This document shows positions 47,608 through 55,827 of a stretch of 64,000 nucleotides of DNA, piece by piece. A program made the translations under genes and the position numbers. The number at the start of each line of letters is the position of its first letter. The stretch's first letter is position 1. A model generated the notes under the pieces. The model was given only the letters and a program-made list of their open reading frames with translations, was not told where the DNA came from and did no database searches. This stretch comes from Aequitasia blattaphilus (GTDB lineage Bacteria > Bacillota > Clostridia > Lachnospirales > Lachnospiraceae): contig NZ_JAMXOD010000009.1 of NCBI RefSeq assembly GCF_024721305.1, positions 54,735 to 118,734 on the forward strand, given 5' to 3'.

Positions 47608-48249
47608 ATGAGTACAAAAAAGCTAAATATCAAAGTAATTGTAATGTCCTATATCTTCTTTCTTTTAGGTTGGACTATCCGTGTCACTTGCATCAGTCTT
47701 TCGGGTTTAAATGAATATGCTGCATGGGCAATGGGATTTCTCATTCATTTTGTGTGGTGGTTCTTATTTGCATTGTTCATGGTTAGAAGATACAGCGGAG
47801 AGCTTCTTGTTTCATTAAAAGACATGATAAAAACTAAACCAAACATGAAAGTATTACTGCCTCTTTTGCTATTTGCCGTTGCATATAATGCAGCTGTGTT
47901 TTTTAATCAGGGTACTGGTTTTCATTTAGAGATGAAATTATATGACTTAATTATTACAATCCTGACGGTGGGGATTTTTGAAGAGGCTGTGTTTCGAGGC
48001 TGGTTCTTAAACGCAATAGCACGCTTTACCACTGAGCGTAAGGCAAATTTGATTTCTTCGGTCATGTTTGTGTTTATTCACTACCCGTCATGGATTTTTC
48101 ATGGGTACGATACGGTAACAATTATAACCACAAGTATTTTGATGTATGGTCTCAGCTTAACATTTGGCTGGATATTTAGGAAAAATCGTTCCATTTGGCC
48201 AGGGGCAATCTTCCATTCGTTCTGGGACATGCTGTCATTTATCATGTAA
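47608..48249 (+). CDS. CPBP family intramembrane metalloprotease (cassette 1)
   Basis: The 213-aa polytopic protein has the CPBP motifs EEAVFRGW (125-132), FIHYPSW (H158) and GAIFHSFWD (H203), with the Glu-Glu and His residues expected to hold zinc. CPBP proteins include CAAX prenyl proteases and bacteriocin self-immunity proteins, so the exact job is open. Gene is on its own between repeats B and C, with no co-transcribed neighbour. Confidence 0.82.
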   Translation: MSTKKLNIKVIVMSYIFFLLGWTIRVTCISLSGLNEYAAWAMGFLIHFVWWFLFALFMVRRYSGELLVSLKDMIKTKPNMKVLLPLLLFAVAYNAAVFFNQGTGFHLEMKLYDLIITILTVGIFEEAVFRGWFLNAIARFTTERKANLISSVMFVFIHYPSWIFHGYDTVTIITTSILMYGLSLTFGWIFRKNRSIWPGAIFHSFWDMLSFIM

Positions 48250-48341
48250 AAACAAAAGTGTGGTAGGATGATATACAACGGCAAGTTGCCGGATGGCAAG
48301 CTGAAGTGGGAAGATTGGAATGAAGAGGTTTTAGTTTATCG

Positions 48342-48394
48342 GATAGTTTGGACCGTGGATTGGATGTTGGGGGATTGAGTGAGCGATATGGATA
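48342..48394 (+). repeat. Cassette repeat C
   Basis: Starts GATAGTTTGGACC. Its 40-nt core (48355-48394) matches copy E at 37 of 40 positions. It lies between the CPBP gene and the SAP/DUF6434 gene. Confidence 0.82.
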
Positions 48395-48430
48395 ACAAGA
48401 GAAACTTGAAAGGAAAAAAGTGAGTAAACT

Positions 48431-49003
48431 ATGGCCGAAAGACCTGCTTTAGACAAAACATTATGCGGAAAAACATTTCGTGATTTCTATTATTTAAAAG
48501 ATGAGTTGGTAGATTTTTGTAGAAAAAATGGACTTCCTGTTTCAGGGGGGAAGATAGAAATAACAGATAGAATTGCCTGTTTTCTTGATACGGGTGAAAT
48601 ACCAGCAGCTTCAAAAACAAAGAGAAAAGTAGTAACGGAATCTGATATTACCGAGAATTCAAAAATAGAAACTGATTTTGTTTGTTCGGAAAAACACAGA
48701 TCGTTTTTTAAAAAACATATTGGAAATGGATTTTCTTTTAATGTAGCTTTTCAAAAATGGCTGAAAAGTAATACGGGAAGAACGTATAAAGAAGCAATTG
48801 CTGCTTATCATCAAATCCTTAAAGATAAGAAAGAAGGAAAAACAAACATTGATAAGCAGTTTGAGTATAACACCTATATCCGAGCTTTTTTTACAGATAA
48901 CCGAGGGAAAACTTTAGAGCAAGCGATTACATGTTGGAAATATAAAAAACAATTACAGGGTCATAACCGCTATGAACAGTCTGACCTAGTTGCTATGGAT
49001 TGA
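48431..49003 (+). CDS. SAP domain and DUF6434 protein (cassette 2)
   Basis: The 190-aa soluble protein has a SAP-type helix-extended-helix region (about 18-57, FRDFYYLKDELVDFCRKNG and ITDRIACFLDTG) and a C-terminal domain with FSFNVAFQKWLKSNTGRTYKEAIAAYH and FFTDNRGKTLEQAI, which fits DUF6434. SAP domains often bind DNA. It lies between repeats C and D. Function unknown. Confidence 0.78.
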   Translation: MAERPALDKTLCGKTFRDFYYLKDELVDFCRKNGLPVSGGKIEITDRIACFLDTGEIPAASKTKRKVVTESDITENSKIETDFVCSEKHRSFFKKHIGNGFSFNVAFQKWLKSNTGRTYKEAIAAYHQILKDKKEGKTNIDKQFEYNTYIRAFFTDNRGKTLEQAITCWKYKKQLQGHNRYEQSDLVAMD

Positions 49004-49042
49004 TAAATTCCAGTTTATACCCCATATCAACCGCAAAATAGC

Positions 49043-49096
49043 CATATTTTAGGCTGTGGATTGGATGTTGGGATTTTTGAGTGGGCGAGATGGATG
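49043..49096 (+). repeat. Cassette repeat D
   Basis: Starts CATATTTTAGGCTGTGGAT and ends with GAGATGGATG; the core (49056-49096) has one extra base relative to B, C and E. An AAGGAG ribosome binding site follows within 8 nt. Confidence 0.82.
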
Positions 49097-49114
49097 ACAA
49101 GGAGAATAATTAAC

Positions 49115-49780
49115 ATGGCAAAAAGAAAACAAATTGCTTCTTTAATAATAGGTTTTTTAGGTGCTATTATAGGATTGCTTTGCGTTTGGGCATTCAATCA
49201 ATATTTACTCATAACACTGCCGTTGGCGTTGCGAATGATAACGATGATTATCGTATACTGGCTAATAGTATTAGTGCCAACTATATTAATGATTAATAAT
49301 AAAGATACGCTAACTGATTATGGCTTTAACAAAAATAAAGTTGAATTGCAGATTATCTTAGGAGTATCTATTGGTATCGCCATGTCCTTAATACTCACTT
49401 TACTTCCGCATTTATTGGGTTTAGGTAAGAATGTCGACAACGGCAAGCGATATACACAGTTGTGGCAATTTTGTTATGAGTTTGTTTACTGTATTATAGC
49501 GGTTGGTTTCGTTGAGGAGTTTGTATTTCGAGGGTTTGTTTTTGAGAAAATAAAGCGTATTACCAATAAAAATACTATGGCGGTTATTGTTTCGTCTCTG
49601 CTTTTTGGAGTATTTCATTTTTTGAGCGGAAATATTGTGCAGATGATACTAACCGGTTTTATAGGCGCGTTTTTCTGTTTATGCAAATTGAAAATCAAAA
49701 ATTGTTCAATGCTATCATTGGTAATCGCACACGGAATATATGATGCGCTAATTACCGTTTGGGCATCGGTGTTATTATAA
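49115..49780 (+). CDS. CPBP family intramembrane metalloprotease (cassette 3)
   Basis: The 221-aa polytopic protein has EEFVFRGF (E134, E135), GVFHFLSG (H168) and IAHGIYDAL (H206), the CPBP zinc motifs. The start is ATG 49115, with AAGGAG at 49099-49104; a frame upstream to 49061 would translate the repeat itself and is rejected. It is not a close copy of the first CPBP. It stands alone between repeats D and E. Confidence 0.82.
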   Translation: MAKRKQIASLIIGFLGAIIGLLCVWAFNQYLLITLPLALRMITMIIVYWLIVLVPTILMINNKDTLTDYGFNKNKVELQIILGVSIGIAMSLILTLLPHLLGLGKNVDNGKRYTQLWQFCYEFVYCIIAVGFVEEFVFRGFVFEKIKRITNKNTMAVIVSSLLFGVFHFLSGNIVQMILTGFIGAFFCLCKLKIKNCSMLSLVIAHGIYDALITVWASVLL

Positions 49781-49807
49781 AGTTAGTTGACGATTCGGCT
49801 GTCGCAC

Positions 49808-49860
49808 GATAGTTTAAGCTGTGGATTGGATGTTGGGGAATTGAGTTAGCGATATGGATG
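49808..49860 (+). repeat. Cassette repeat E
   Basis: Starts GATAGTTTAAGCTGTGGAT and ends GATATGGATG (core 49821-49860). It is followed at once by ACAGGAGG and the GNAT gene. Confidence 0.82.
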
Positions 49861-49875
49861 ACAGGAGGAAAACCA

Positions 49876-50382
49876 ATGGATTGCATCATAAGAGAATGGA
49901 GAATTGAGGATAAAGTCGATTTGGCGAAAGTGCTAAATAATAAACATATTTTAGATAATTTGCGTGACGGACTACCATACCCATATACGGTAGATGATGC
50001 AGAGGAATATATTATTGCGATGTTGTCAGCCGACAAAACAAAAACCTTTGCGTTTGCAATAACCTTAAATGATGTAGTTATAGGCAGTATTGGTGCGTTT
50101 CGCTGTGATAATATTCATTTCAGAACTGCCGAAATGGGATATTATATAGGAGAGGAACAATGGGGAAAAGGTTACGGCACAAGTGCTGTGACATGGGTCT
50201 GCAACTATCTATTTGAACACACCGATATTATCAGAATTTTTGCGGAACCGTTTGCTTATAATATTGCCTCATGCCGTATTCTCGAAAAATCAGGATTTCA
50301 ATTTGAGGGGACTTTACATAGCAATGCGGTTAAAAACGGACAAGTCATAGACATGAAAATGTATGCATTAGTAAAAGTATAA
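49876..50382 (+). CDS. GNAT N-acetyltransferase (cassette 4)
   Basis: The 168-aa product begins MDCIIREWRIEDKVDL and has the GNAT acetyl-CoA motif EEQWGKGYGTSAV and the ENIASCRILEKSGF-type segment (NIASCRILEKSGFQFEG), matching the RimJ/RimL group that acetylates amino groups. The start is ATG 49876, 7 nt after AGGAGG; an earlier ATG at 49858 lies in the repeat. Target unknown. Confidence 0.88.
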   Translation: MDCIIREWRIEDKVDLAKVLNNKHILDNLRDGLPYPYTVDDAEEYIIAMLSADKTKTFAFAITLNDVVIGSIGAFRCDNIHFRTAEMGYYIGEEQWGKGYGTSAVTWVCNYLFEHTDIIRIFAEPFAYNIASCRILEKSGFQFEGTLHSNAVKNGQVIDMKMYALVKV

Positions 50383-50399
50383 GGAGTTAGGGGGAGGTT

Positions 50400-51026
50400 A
50401 TGATTCTTGATAACTTAAAAGCATTAAAAGATGATATGGTCAGCAAGAAGTGGACAATCTGTAGCTTCATCTTTAACTATAAAGAAATTGAATACATAGT
50501 ACTTGTAAAGAGGTTTGTGGGAGCAGAAAAAAGGATTAGCGATTATGCTTTAGTCAAATTACACTTTATGAAGTCTGCTGACCTAAAAGACGATTTAGAA
50601 GTAGAAGCAAATAGTAATGGTTTGCTCATTGATTCAAAAAAATTACGTCAATACTTCGGAATAGAGTATCAAGAAAATCTTGGTGACGTTCTTCGTCAAT
50701 TCACAGAACGTTTAGGAAATGAGATTCCACCATCTGTTCCTGATTCTGACAGTGTTTCACAAATTGAAAAAAAGGCAATGGTTCAATCTTTAAGTAAAAG
50801 TGATTCGGAAGATCCAAATAAAATCTATTGTACAAAAGTAAAAAGAAACCCAAATCAAGGGCAACGAAGTGAGTTTAATTCTGATAAAACGAAATTGCTG
50901 AGAGAATCTTTATTCGAACACTTTCGTAACAACTCAGAGATTAGTTTTTGTTATTCTTTGGACGCTGAAAAGGAAAATAATGATGCTGCTATTTTAAGAA
51001 ACTTTGCAAATAACAATTCCATGTAG
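50400..51026 (+). CDS. DUF6037-like protein of unknown function
   Basis: The 208-aa product begins MILDNLKALKDDMVSKKWTIC and contains YIVLVKRFVGAEKR, which recalls DUF6037. The N-terminal two thirds look folded; residues about 110-165 are rich in Ser, Asp and Lys. GGGGGAGG precedes the ATG, and it follows the GNAT gene by 17 nt without a repeat. It ends near the edge of the recombinase module (stop 51026) and may be intact or shortened. Confidence 0.6.
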   Translation: MILDNLKALKDDMVSKKWTICSFIFNYKEIEYIVLVKRFVGAEKRISDYALVKLHFMKSADLKDDLEVEANSNGLLIDSKKLRQYFGIEYQENLGDVLRQFTERLGNEIPPSVPDSDSVSQIEKKAMVQSLSKSDSEDPNKIYCTKVKRNPNQGQRSEFNSDKTKLLRESLFEHFRNNSEISFCYSLDAEKENNDAAILRNFANNNSM

Positions 51027-51040
51027 AAATGCAATAATAC

Positions 51041-51068
51041 CCCCTGCCAACCACAAGGTCAGCAGGGG
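51041..51068 (-). terminator. Hairpin at the end of the recombinase module
   Basis: CCCCTGC (51041-51047) and GCAGGGG (51062-51068) pair around 14 nt. On the minus strand it lies just after the last recombinase stop, followed by TATTATT, so it can act as a terminator or mark the module edge. Confidence 0.5.
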
Positions 51069-51086
51069 TTCATGCTACCTATGCCC

Positions 51087-52652
51087 TTATCCCTCAATCT
51101 CCACATTCCCCCCCGACTTGAACTCCACCGAGAACCTATCCGAGGAAACTGTAATCTTCCCAATCAGCCGCCTTACCAGCTTCTCATCAAATTCAGTTAC
51201 CTCAGTCGGCTGGGATGCCACAAAATCCTGCAAATCGGTAATCCGGCTCAGCTTTTCATCCCGTGCGACAGTGTCGGATTCAGCCTTGTTTTTCAGTTCA
51301 CGCAGGCGGAATATCTCATCGGAAACGGTGTCATATTCCTCTTTTTTATGTGCTTTTTTAAGAAGTTCGTGCTGCAGCTCATTCAGCCGTTCATCAATGC
51401 CCTCTGCCGAAGCGGCATCAGATTGCCGTACCGCAGCGGCGATATTCTGCTGAAGGGTCTTGATAAGGTTTTCTTTATCGCCAAGTGTTTGGTTAATCGC
51501 TTTCAGCACGATTTCCTCTAACAGCAGCTCGTTTACGGTGCGTGAGCGGCAGACATGACCGGTGCTTTCAAGTCGGCTGATGCACCGCCAGACGATGGAC
51601 TTACAGCCGCGGTTATTCCAATGGATTCGGCGGTACATCTCCCCGCATTCGCCGCAGAAAACGATCTGGGCAAAACAGTGATTGCTGCTGTAACTGCGTT
51701 TCTTTCCGCTTGGGCTAGTATGCACTACCCGCCTGCGGATGAGTTCTTCCTGCACCAGCATATAGAGTTCTTTGGGAATAATGGCAGGGTGGTTATCCTC
51801 AATATAATATTGCGGTACAGTGCCGTTATTCTTAATTCGCTTTTTGCTCAGAAAATCAATGGTATAAGTCTTTTGCAGGAGAGCATCTCCCATGTATTTT
51901 TCATTGCGCAGGATTTTATTAATCGTGCTTGTGTGCCATTTAGGCTTTCCGGCACCGGTAAGGATGCCGTCTGCTTCCAGTCCTGCCGCAATCTTATCCA
52001 TGCTCGATCCCTCAAGGTACTCACGATAAATCCGCTTTACGATTTCAGCGCCCTCGGGTTCGATGACAAGATTGCCGTCCGCATCCTTGGTGTAACCGAG
52101 AAAGCGTTTGTGGTTGATTTGCACTTTTCCCTGTTGGTAACGGTACTGAAGCCCCATTTTGATGTTCTGGCTTAAACTTTGGCTTTCCTGTTGTGCAAGG
52201 CTCGCCATAATCGTGAGCATCACCTCGCCCTTGGAGTCCATTGTATTTATGTTTTCCTTCTCGAAGAAAACGGGGATATTCTTATCCTTCAGCTGCCGGA
52301 TGTATTTCAGACAGTCGAGCGTATTACGGGCAAAGCGAGAGATGGATTTTGTAATAATCATATCAATGTTTCCCGCTTCGCACTCATCAATCATGCGGTT
52401 GAACTCACTTCTCTTCCTCGTGTCGGTGCCGCTGATACCATCGTCTGCGAACACGCCAGCCATCACCCATTCGGGATTTTTGCTGATGTATTCGGTGTAA
52501 TGGGCAATCTGTGCTTCATAGCTTGTAGCCTGCTCTTCGCTGTCAGTACTGACTCGGCAGTACGCTGCGACACGCAGTTTAGGCTTTTCTTCCTGCGGTC
52601 TGGCGGTATTTCCGATTTGTCGTCTGGCAGGAATGACCATAACATTTCCCAC
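51087..52652 (-). CDS. Large serine recombinase (third of three)
   Basis: The 521-aa product has the resolvase-type catalytic domain with S35 in [13 protein letters not shown], the recombinase domain with [26 protein letters not shown], a zinc-ribbon with [10 protein letters not shown] and [12 protein letters not shown], and a coiled coil (about 395-470). The start is GTG 52652, directly after the stop of the middle gene, with GAGGTGAA upstream. It catalyses site-specific integration or excision. Coding GC looks higher than in the neighbouring core genes. Confidence 0.92.
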   Translation of the reverse strand: MGNVMVIPARRQIGNTARPQEEKPKLRVAAYCRVSTDSEEQATSYEAQIAHYTEYISKNPEWVMAGVFADDGISGTDTRKRSEFNRMIDECEAGNIDMIITKSISRFARNTLDCLKYIRQLKDKNIPVFFEKENINTMDSKGEVMLTIMASLAQQESQSLSQNIKMGLQYRYQQGKVQINHKRFLGYTKDADGNLVIEPEGAEIVKRIYREYLEGSSMDKIAAGLEADGILTGAGKPKWHTSTINKILRNEKYMGDALLQKTYTIDFLSKKRIKNNGTVPQYYIEDNHPAIIPKELYMLVQEELIRRRVVHTSPSGKKRSYSSNHCFAQIVFCGECGEMYRRIHWNNRGCKSIVWRCISRLESTGHVCRSRTVNELLLEEIVLKAINQTLGDKENLIKTLQQNIAAAVRQSDAASAEGIDERLNELQHELLKKAHKKEEYDTVSDEIFRLRELKNKAESDTVARDEKLSRITDLQDFVASQPTEVTEFDEKLVRRLIGKITVSSDRFSVEFKSGGNVEIEG

Positions 52653-53057
52653 TTAATTCACCTCGCTTCCGATTAAACTGTAAAGATATTCCGCTTGCTT
52701 AAAAGGGTTATCAAAATGCTCCCTCACAGGCTTTACGCTAAACTGCGTGGGAATGACAATCTCTTTTTCCTTTGATACTTTATCAAGCCTGCCAAGCTTA
52801 GTGGCTCGTTTTATGAGTTCCTCCTGCGTCTTATCAAATAGATCTGCATCAATGATGGCGGGATAAAAGCTGTCGCCAAGGTAGCGGCGGTTAGTTAAAA
52901 TTCGCTTTGCTGTGCCGTGGTATGTTTTAAGCCCCGCTTCTTTTGCGGCACCCGCAAGGCTTAATCCCGATAAGTAATGCCTATAAAGATTTCTGATTTT
53001 CTCTGCGGAAGCTCTATCAATGACCGTCATGCCGTTTTCTGTTTTGTAGCCTAACAT
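52653..53057 (-). CDS. Recombinase-domain protein without catalytic domain (middle of three)
   Basis: The 134-aa product MLGYKTENGMTVIDRASAEKIRNLY... matches the second (DNA-binding) half of large serine recombinases, with ILTNRRYLGDSFYPAIIDADLF, but has no N-terminal Ser domain. It lies between two full recombinases with a 3-nt gap on one side and none on the other. A catalytically inert partner is a common member of such trios. It is unlikely to be a decayed gene, as its frame is intact. Confidence 0.85.
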   Translation of the reverse strand: MLGYKTENGMTVIDRASAEKIRNLYRHYLSGLSLAGAAKEAGLKTYHGTAKRILTNRRYLGDSFYPAIIDADLFDKTQEELIKRATKLGRLDKVSKEKEIVIPTQFSVKPVREHFDNPFKQAEYLYSLIGSEVN

Positions 53058-53060
53058 AAT

Positions 53061-54614
53061 TCACATCTTTTCCCGCAGTACCAAGCCGCATTTTAATTCA
53101 AAGCCGACGTCCTGTCTTGAATAAACGATAATGCGGCTTACGTGCCTGCTGAATAATTCTTCGTCAAAGCATAAAAGCATATTTGCTTTTTCCGCAAAGC
53201 GAAGCAGACTGTTTAACTCGCTGACTTTGGCATTGTCGTCAGTCGCACTGCCAGCTAACATTTGGGTCTCTCTGCGGTAATTCTCAGCCTGCATAAGAAG
53301 TTCGTTGTTTTCCTTTGTGTAAACAATCTTGTCGATATAGCCGCTTGTCATTAGCCTTGTCAGCGTTTCTCGCTGCTCTTTGTTTTTAAGAAGCAGGGTC
53401 TGAATTTCGTGGGTGCGATGAAGATTATTGTCTGTTCCATTTGACTTAAATTCCTCAAGCAGTGGCTTTAAAATCAGCTTATGGGCAAATATCAGCTTGT
53501 TCATCATGGTGATAAAAGCAAACTGCAAATCGTCATCTCGGATATACTTCATGGAGCATTTTTCTTTATCCTCGATATGGGTATTACAGCACCATGCCGC
53601 ATAACTTTGTTCTTTTTGGTAATGCGTTCTGCGCTTGAAGGTGCTGTGACACTCGCCGCAGATGATTTTACCCGAAAATGCGTACCGTCTTTGATATTTG
53701 CCGCTGCCGGAGACGATGTTTTTCTCAGCGGCACGTGTTTCAAGCAAAGCCGCCGCAGTTTCAAAGTCCTCTTTGCTGATGATTGCTTCATGATGGTCAG
53801 CTACCATGTACTGATCACGCTCGCCGTTATTGGTGCGGCGCTTAAAACGACTGTCGGTATAGGATTTTTGAAAAATCACATCGCCGGTATATTTTTCATT
53901 CTTCAGCATTCCGTTAATGGTGGAAGCTGTCCATTTACCGCCTTTCTTGGTAGGCACACCGTCAGCATTAAGAGCATCAGCAATCGCTTTTGTGCCTTTA
54001 CCGATTAGGACTTCAGCAAAAATCCTCTTAACAACACCGGCTTGCTCCGTGTTTACAATCATCTCTTCGCCGTTCCAATCGTATCCGTAAGGCGGATAGC
54101 TGATTTTGTAGGTACCGTTTTGAAAGCGGTTCTTAATCGACCACTTGTTATTAAGAGAAATGGAAGAGGACTCATCCTGCGACATACTGCTTAGTATCGC
54201 AAGGAAAAGTTCACTTTCCATAGAGCCTGTGTTGATGTTCTCCTTCTCAAATAGGACGGGAATATCAAGATCTAGCAGTTTTCGCACCAGTTCCAGGCAG
54301 TCGGTGGTGTTGCGTGAAAATCGGCTGATGGATTTCGTTATCACAAAATCTATTTTCCTATTCTCACAGTCTTTCATCATTTGCATCAGTGCCGTGCGGT
54401 TTTCAGCCGATGCTCCACTAATCCCCTCGTCAAAATATAGACCGGCAAATTCCCAGTCGTTACGAGCAGCGATATAGTTTTCGTAGTGTGATTTTTGCGC
54501 TTCAAGGCTTTCTAACTGGGCTTCGCTGTCTGTGCTGACACGGCAGTAAGCGGCAACACGCAGTTTCTTTTTGCTCTGGCTTTCTACAGCATCAATTTTT
54601 GTTATCCTTTTCAA
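53061..54614 (-). CDS. Large serine recombinase (first of three)
   Basis: The 517-aa product has catalytic S27 in [13 protein letters not shown], the recombinase domain with PYGYDWNGEEMIVNTEQAGVVKRIF, zinc-binding CGECHSTFKRR and CCNTHIEDKEKC, and a helical C-terminal part. It leads the three-gene operon. The target site of this enzyme class is usually a short attachment site; it could not be assigned here. Confidence 0.92.
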   Translation of the reverse strand: MKRITKIDAVESQSKKKLRVAAYCRVSTDSEAQLESLEAQKSHYENYIAARNDWEFAGLYFDEGISGASAENRTALMQMMKDCENRKIDFVITKSISRFSRNTTDCLELVRKLLDLDIPVLFEKENINTGSMESELFLAILSSMSQDESSSISLNNKWSIKNRFQNGTYKISYPPYGYDWNGEEMIVNTEQAGVVKRIFAEVLIGKGTKAIADALNADGVPTKKGGKWTASTINGMLKNEKYTGDVIFQKSYTDSRFKRRTNNGERDQYMVADHHEAIISKEDFETAAALLETRAAEKNIVSGSGKYQRRYAFSGKIICGECHSTFKRRTHYQKEQSYAAWCCNTHIEDKEKCSMKYIRDDDLQFAFITMMNKLIFAHKLILKPLLEEFKSNGTDNNLHRTHEIQTLLLKNKEQRETLTRLMTSGYIDKIVYTKENNELLMQAENYRRETQMLAGSATDDNAKVSELNSLLRFAEKANMLLCFDEELFSRHVSRIIVYSRQDVGFELKCGLVLREKM

Positions 54615-54666
54615 GGTCTCACCTCGCTTTCCGTAGGTAACATATTCGCTCTAAAAGCAGATAATA

Positions 54667-54846
54667 TCAAGTCAATTTGGGCATTATCTCAGCCAAAAAC
54701 GGAGAGAAATCCTGCCGATTTAATTCGGTTATTTTGTTGTATTCACACAAAGAAATAAGCCCTTCATCAAGCATGGTTTTGATGATGATCTGCCCACGGT
54801 GATAATCAAACTCGGCTTGCTCCTGCGCCTTACTAATCTCGTACAT
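54667..54846 (-). CDS. SHOCT-like short protein linked to the recombinases
   Basis: ATG at 54846 opens a 59-codon frame, MYEISKAQEQAEFDYHRGQI..., whose MLDEGLISLCEYNKI segment matches the SHOCT-type helical motif found beside serine recombinases in Clostridia. The stop TGA is at 54667-54669. It is shorter than 60 residues. CTCGGACTGGAGGATATT lies before the ATG, with GGAGG as a ribosome binding site. Role unknown; perhaps DNA binding. Confidence 0.75.
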   Translation of the reverse strand: MYEISKAQEQAEFDYHRGQIIIKTMLDEGLISLCEYNKITELNRQDFSPFLAEIMPKLT

Positions 54847-54946
54847 TTTAATATCCTCCAGTCCGAGGGATTTCCCTCAAACTCCAAAGGACAGAAAAGT
54901 TTCATTTGAGTACCCAATCTGAATGAAATACATTCAGATGAAAAAA

Positions 54947-54985
54947 ATAATGCCCACAGAAGTTTAAAACCTCTGTGGGCATTAT
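54947..54985. terminator. Perfect 14-bp hairpin
   Basis: ATAATGCCCACAGA (54947-54960) and TCTGTGGGCATTAT (54972-54985) pair fully around an 11-nt loop. It lies upstream of the SHOCT gene on the minus strand. Confidence 0.6.
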
Positions 54986-54992
54986 CTTAGTT

Positions 54993-55035
54993 ACAAAAAA
55001 AGAAGCTGCGCACTAATTACTATTTAGTGCGACAG
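54993..55035 (-). terminator. Minus-strand terminator, probably end of a lost gene
   Basis: CGCACTAA (55009-55016) and TTAGTGCG (55024-55031) extend with GCTG/CAGC through one bulge. On the minus strand it is followed by TTCTTTTTTT, the form of an intrinsic terminator. No complete gene ends into it from the right. Confidence 0.65.
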
Positions 55036-55185
55036 CCCCTCTTATTGCAAATACGATAACCGTGATGCGCCGTTTTCGGCGGGACAATAGCACAATCGAA
55101 CATAAGAAGAATCCCAGTGTCTATATTTCCCATTGAACCAGCCCCTGTTGCCGTGATAACCTTACGGTGAAAGGTGGGATGGAAG

Positions 55186-55827
55186 ATGAATTTTTTTACA
55201 AGGATTTCTGGGAAGATATTAGATTTGATCAAGCTGAATCTGCTTTTTATCGTAAGCTGTATTCCGATTATTACAATAGGGGCGAGCACGACGGCTCTCT
55301 ATTATAATCTACTGAAAATGGTGCGAGACGAAGAATCCTATTTGTTCCGCGACTATAAGAAATCATTTAAGGAGAACTTCCTACAGGCAACAACAGTATG
55401 GATGGTTCTACTTCTTGCGCTTATTATTATATACAATAATCTGGGATTTGTAGGAAAGATTACCGGATACGGATCGATAATCGGATATATGCTCCTTGCG
55501 CTTTTGGCGGGAGTGGCAGTAGTTATTTTATATGTGTTTCCATTGATTGCACGGTACCAAAACACCTCAAGACAGATGATACGAAATGCTTTCGTATTAG
55601 CGTTTACGAACTTAAAAACCACTGTGCTGATTGTCTTAAGTTGTGTGATGGCACCTTTACTTGTGATTGCAGATTATAAACTATTCCCGTATTATATTTT
55701 ATATATGATTCTTATTGGAGTTTCAGGACCTGCGTATTTGTCTTCCATTTTGTTTCGGAAAATGTTTGACAGATTAGAGGGAGAGGATGGAATACCTCAT
55801 GAGAGAAAGAGTAAAGAACCGGTTTAG
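55186..55827 (+). CDS. DUF624 (YesL-like) membrane protein
   Basis: The product begins MNFFTRISGKILDLIKLNLLFIVSCIPIITIGAS, matching DUF624/YesL, with about six membrane segments. The start is ATG 55186, with AGGTGGG upstream; a GTG at 55174 would add four residues. YesL genes sit beside YesM/YesN two-component genes for plant-polysaccharide use, as here. It overlaps the sensor kinase gene by about 40 nt. Biochemical role unknown. Confidence 0.85.
   Translation: MNFFTRISGKILDLIKLNLLFIVSCIPIITIGASTTALYYNLLKMVRDEESYLFRDYKKSFKENFLQATTVWMVLLLALIIIYNNLGFVGKITGYGSIIGYMLLALLAGVAVVILYVFPLIARYQNTSRQMIRNAFVLAFTNLKTTVLIVLSCVMAPLLVIADYKLFPYYILYMILIGVSGPAYLSSILFRKMFDRLEGEDGIPHERKSKEPV

Larger units (their letters stand above)
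54847..55185 (+). other. Intergenic region of 339 nt with two hairpins and a possible IS remnant
   Basis: It holds the hairpin at 54947-54985 and the hairpin at 55005-55035, then a stretch to about 55170 that does not belong to a recognised intact gene. A minus-strand frame in 55020-55150 is open but shows no known domain. Confidence 0.5.

Noticed and set aside
49061-49114. N-terminal extension of the second CPBP protein
   Set aside because: It would translate repeat D. A good AAGGAG site sits before ATG 49115, and repeats C and E are not in the same frame.
47301-49860. Repeats as integron attC sites
   Set aside because: GTTTAGGC resembles the attC core GTTRRRY, but no matching inverted RYYYAAC core was found in any copy and the repeat lacks a foldable palindrome; no tyrosine integrase is in the window.
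47301-49860. CRISPR array
   Set aside because: The repeats are too far apart (93-948 nt), imperfect, and separated by genes; no cas gene is present.
51555-52175. 206-codon plus-strand frame
   Set aside because: It lies wholly opposite the third serine recombinase and has no domain; it is a shadow of that gene.
52653-53057. Middle recombinase gene as a pseudogene
   Set aside because: Its frame is intact and tightly coupled to both neighbours, and short catalytic-domain-less members are usual in such trios.
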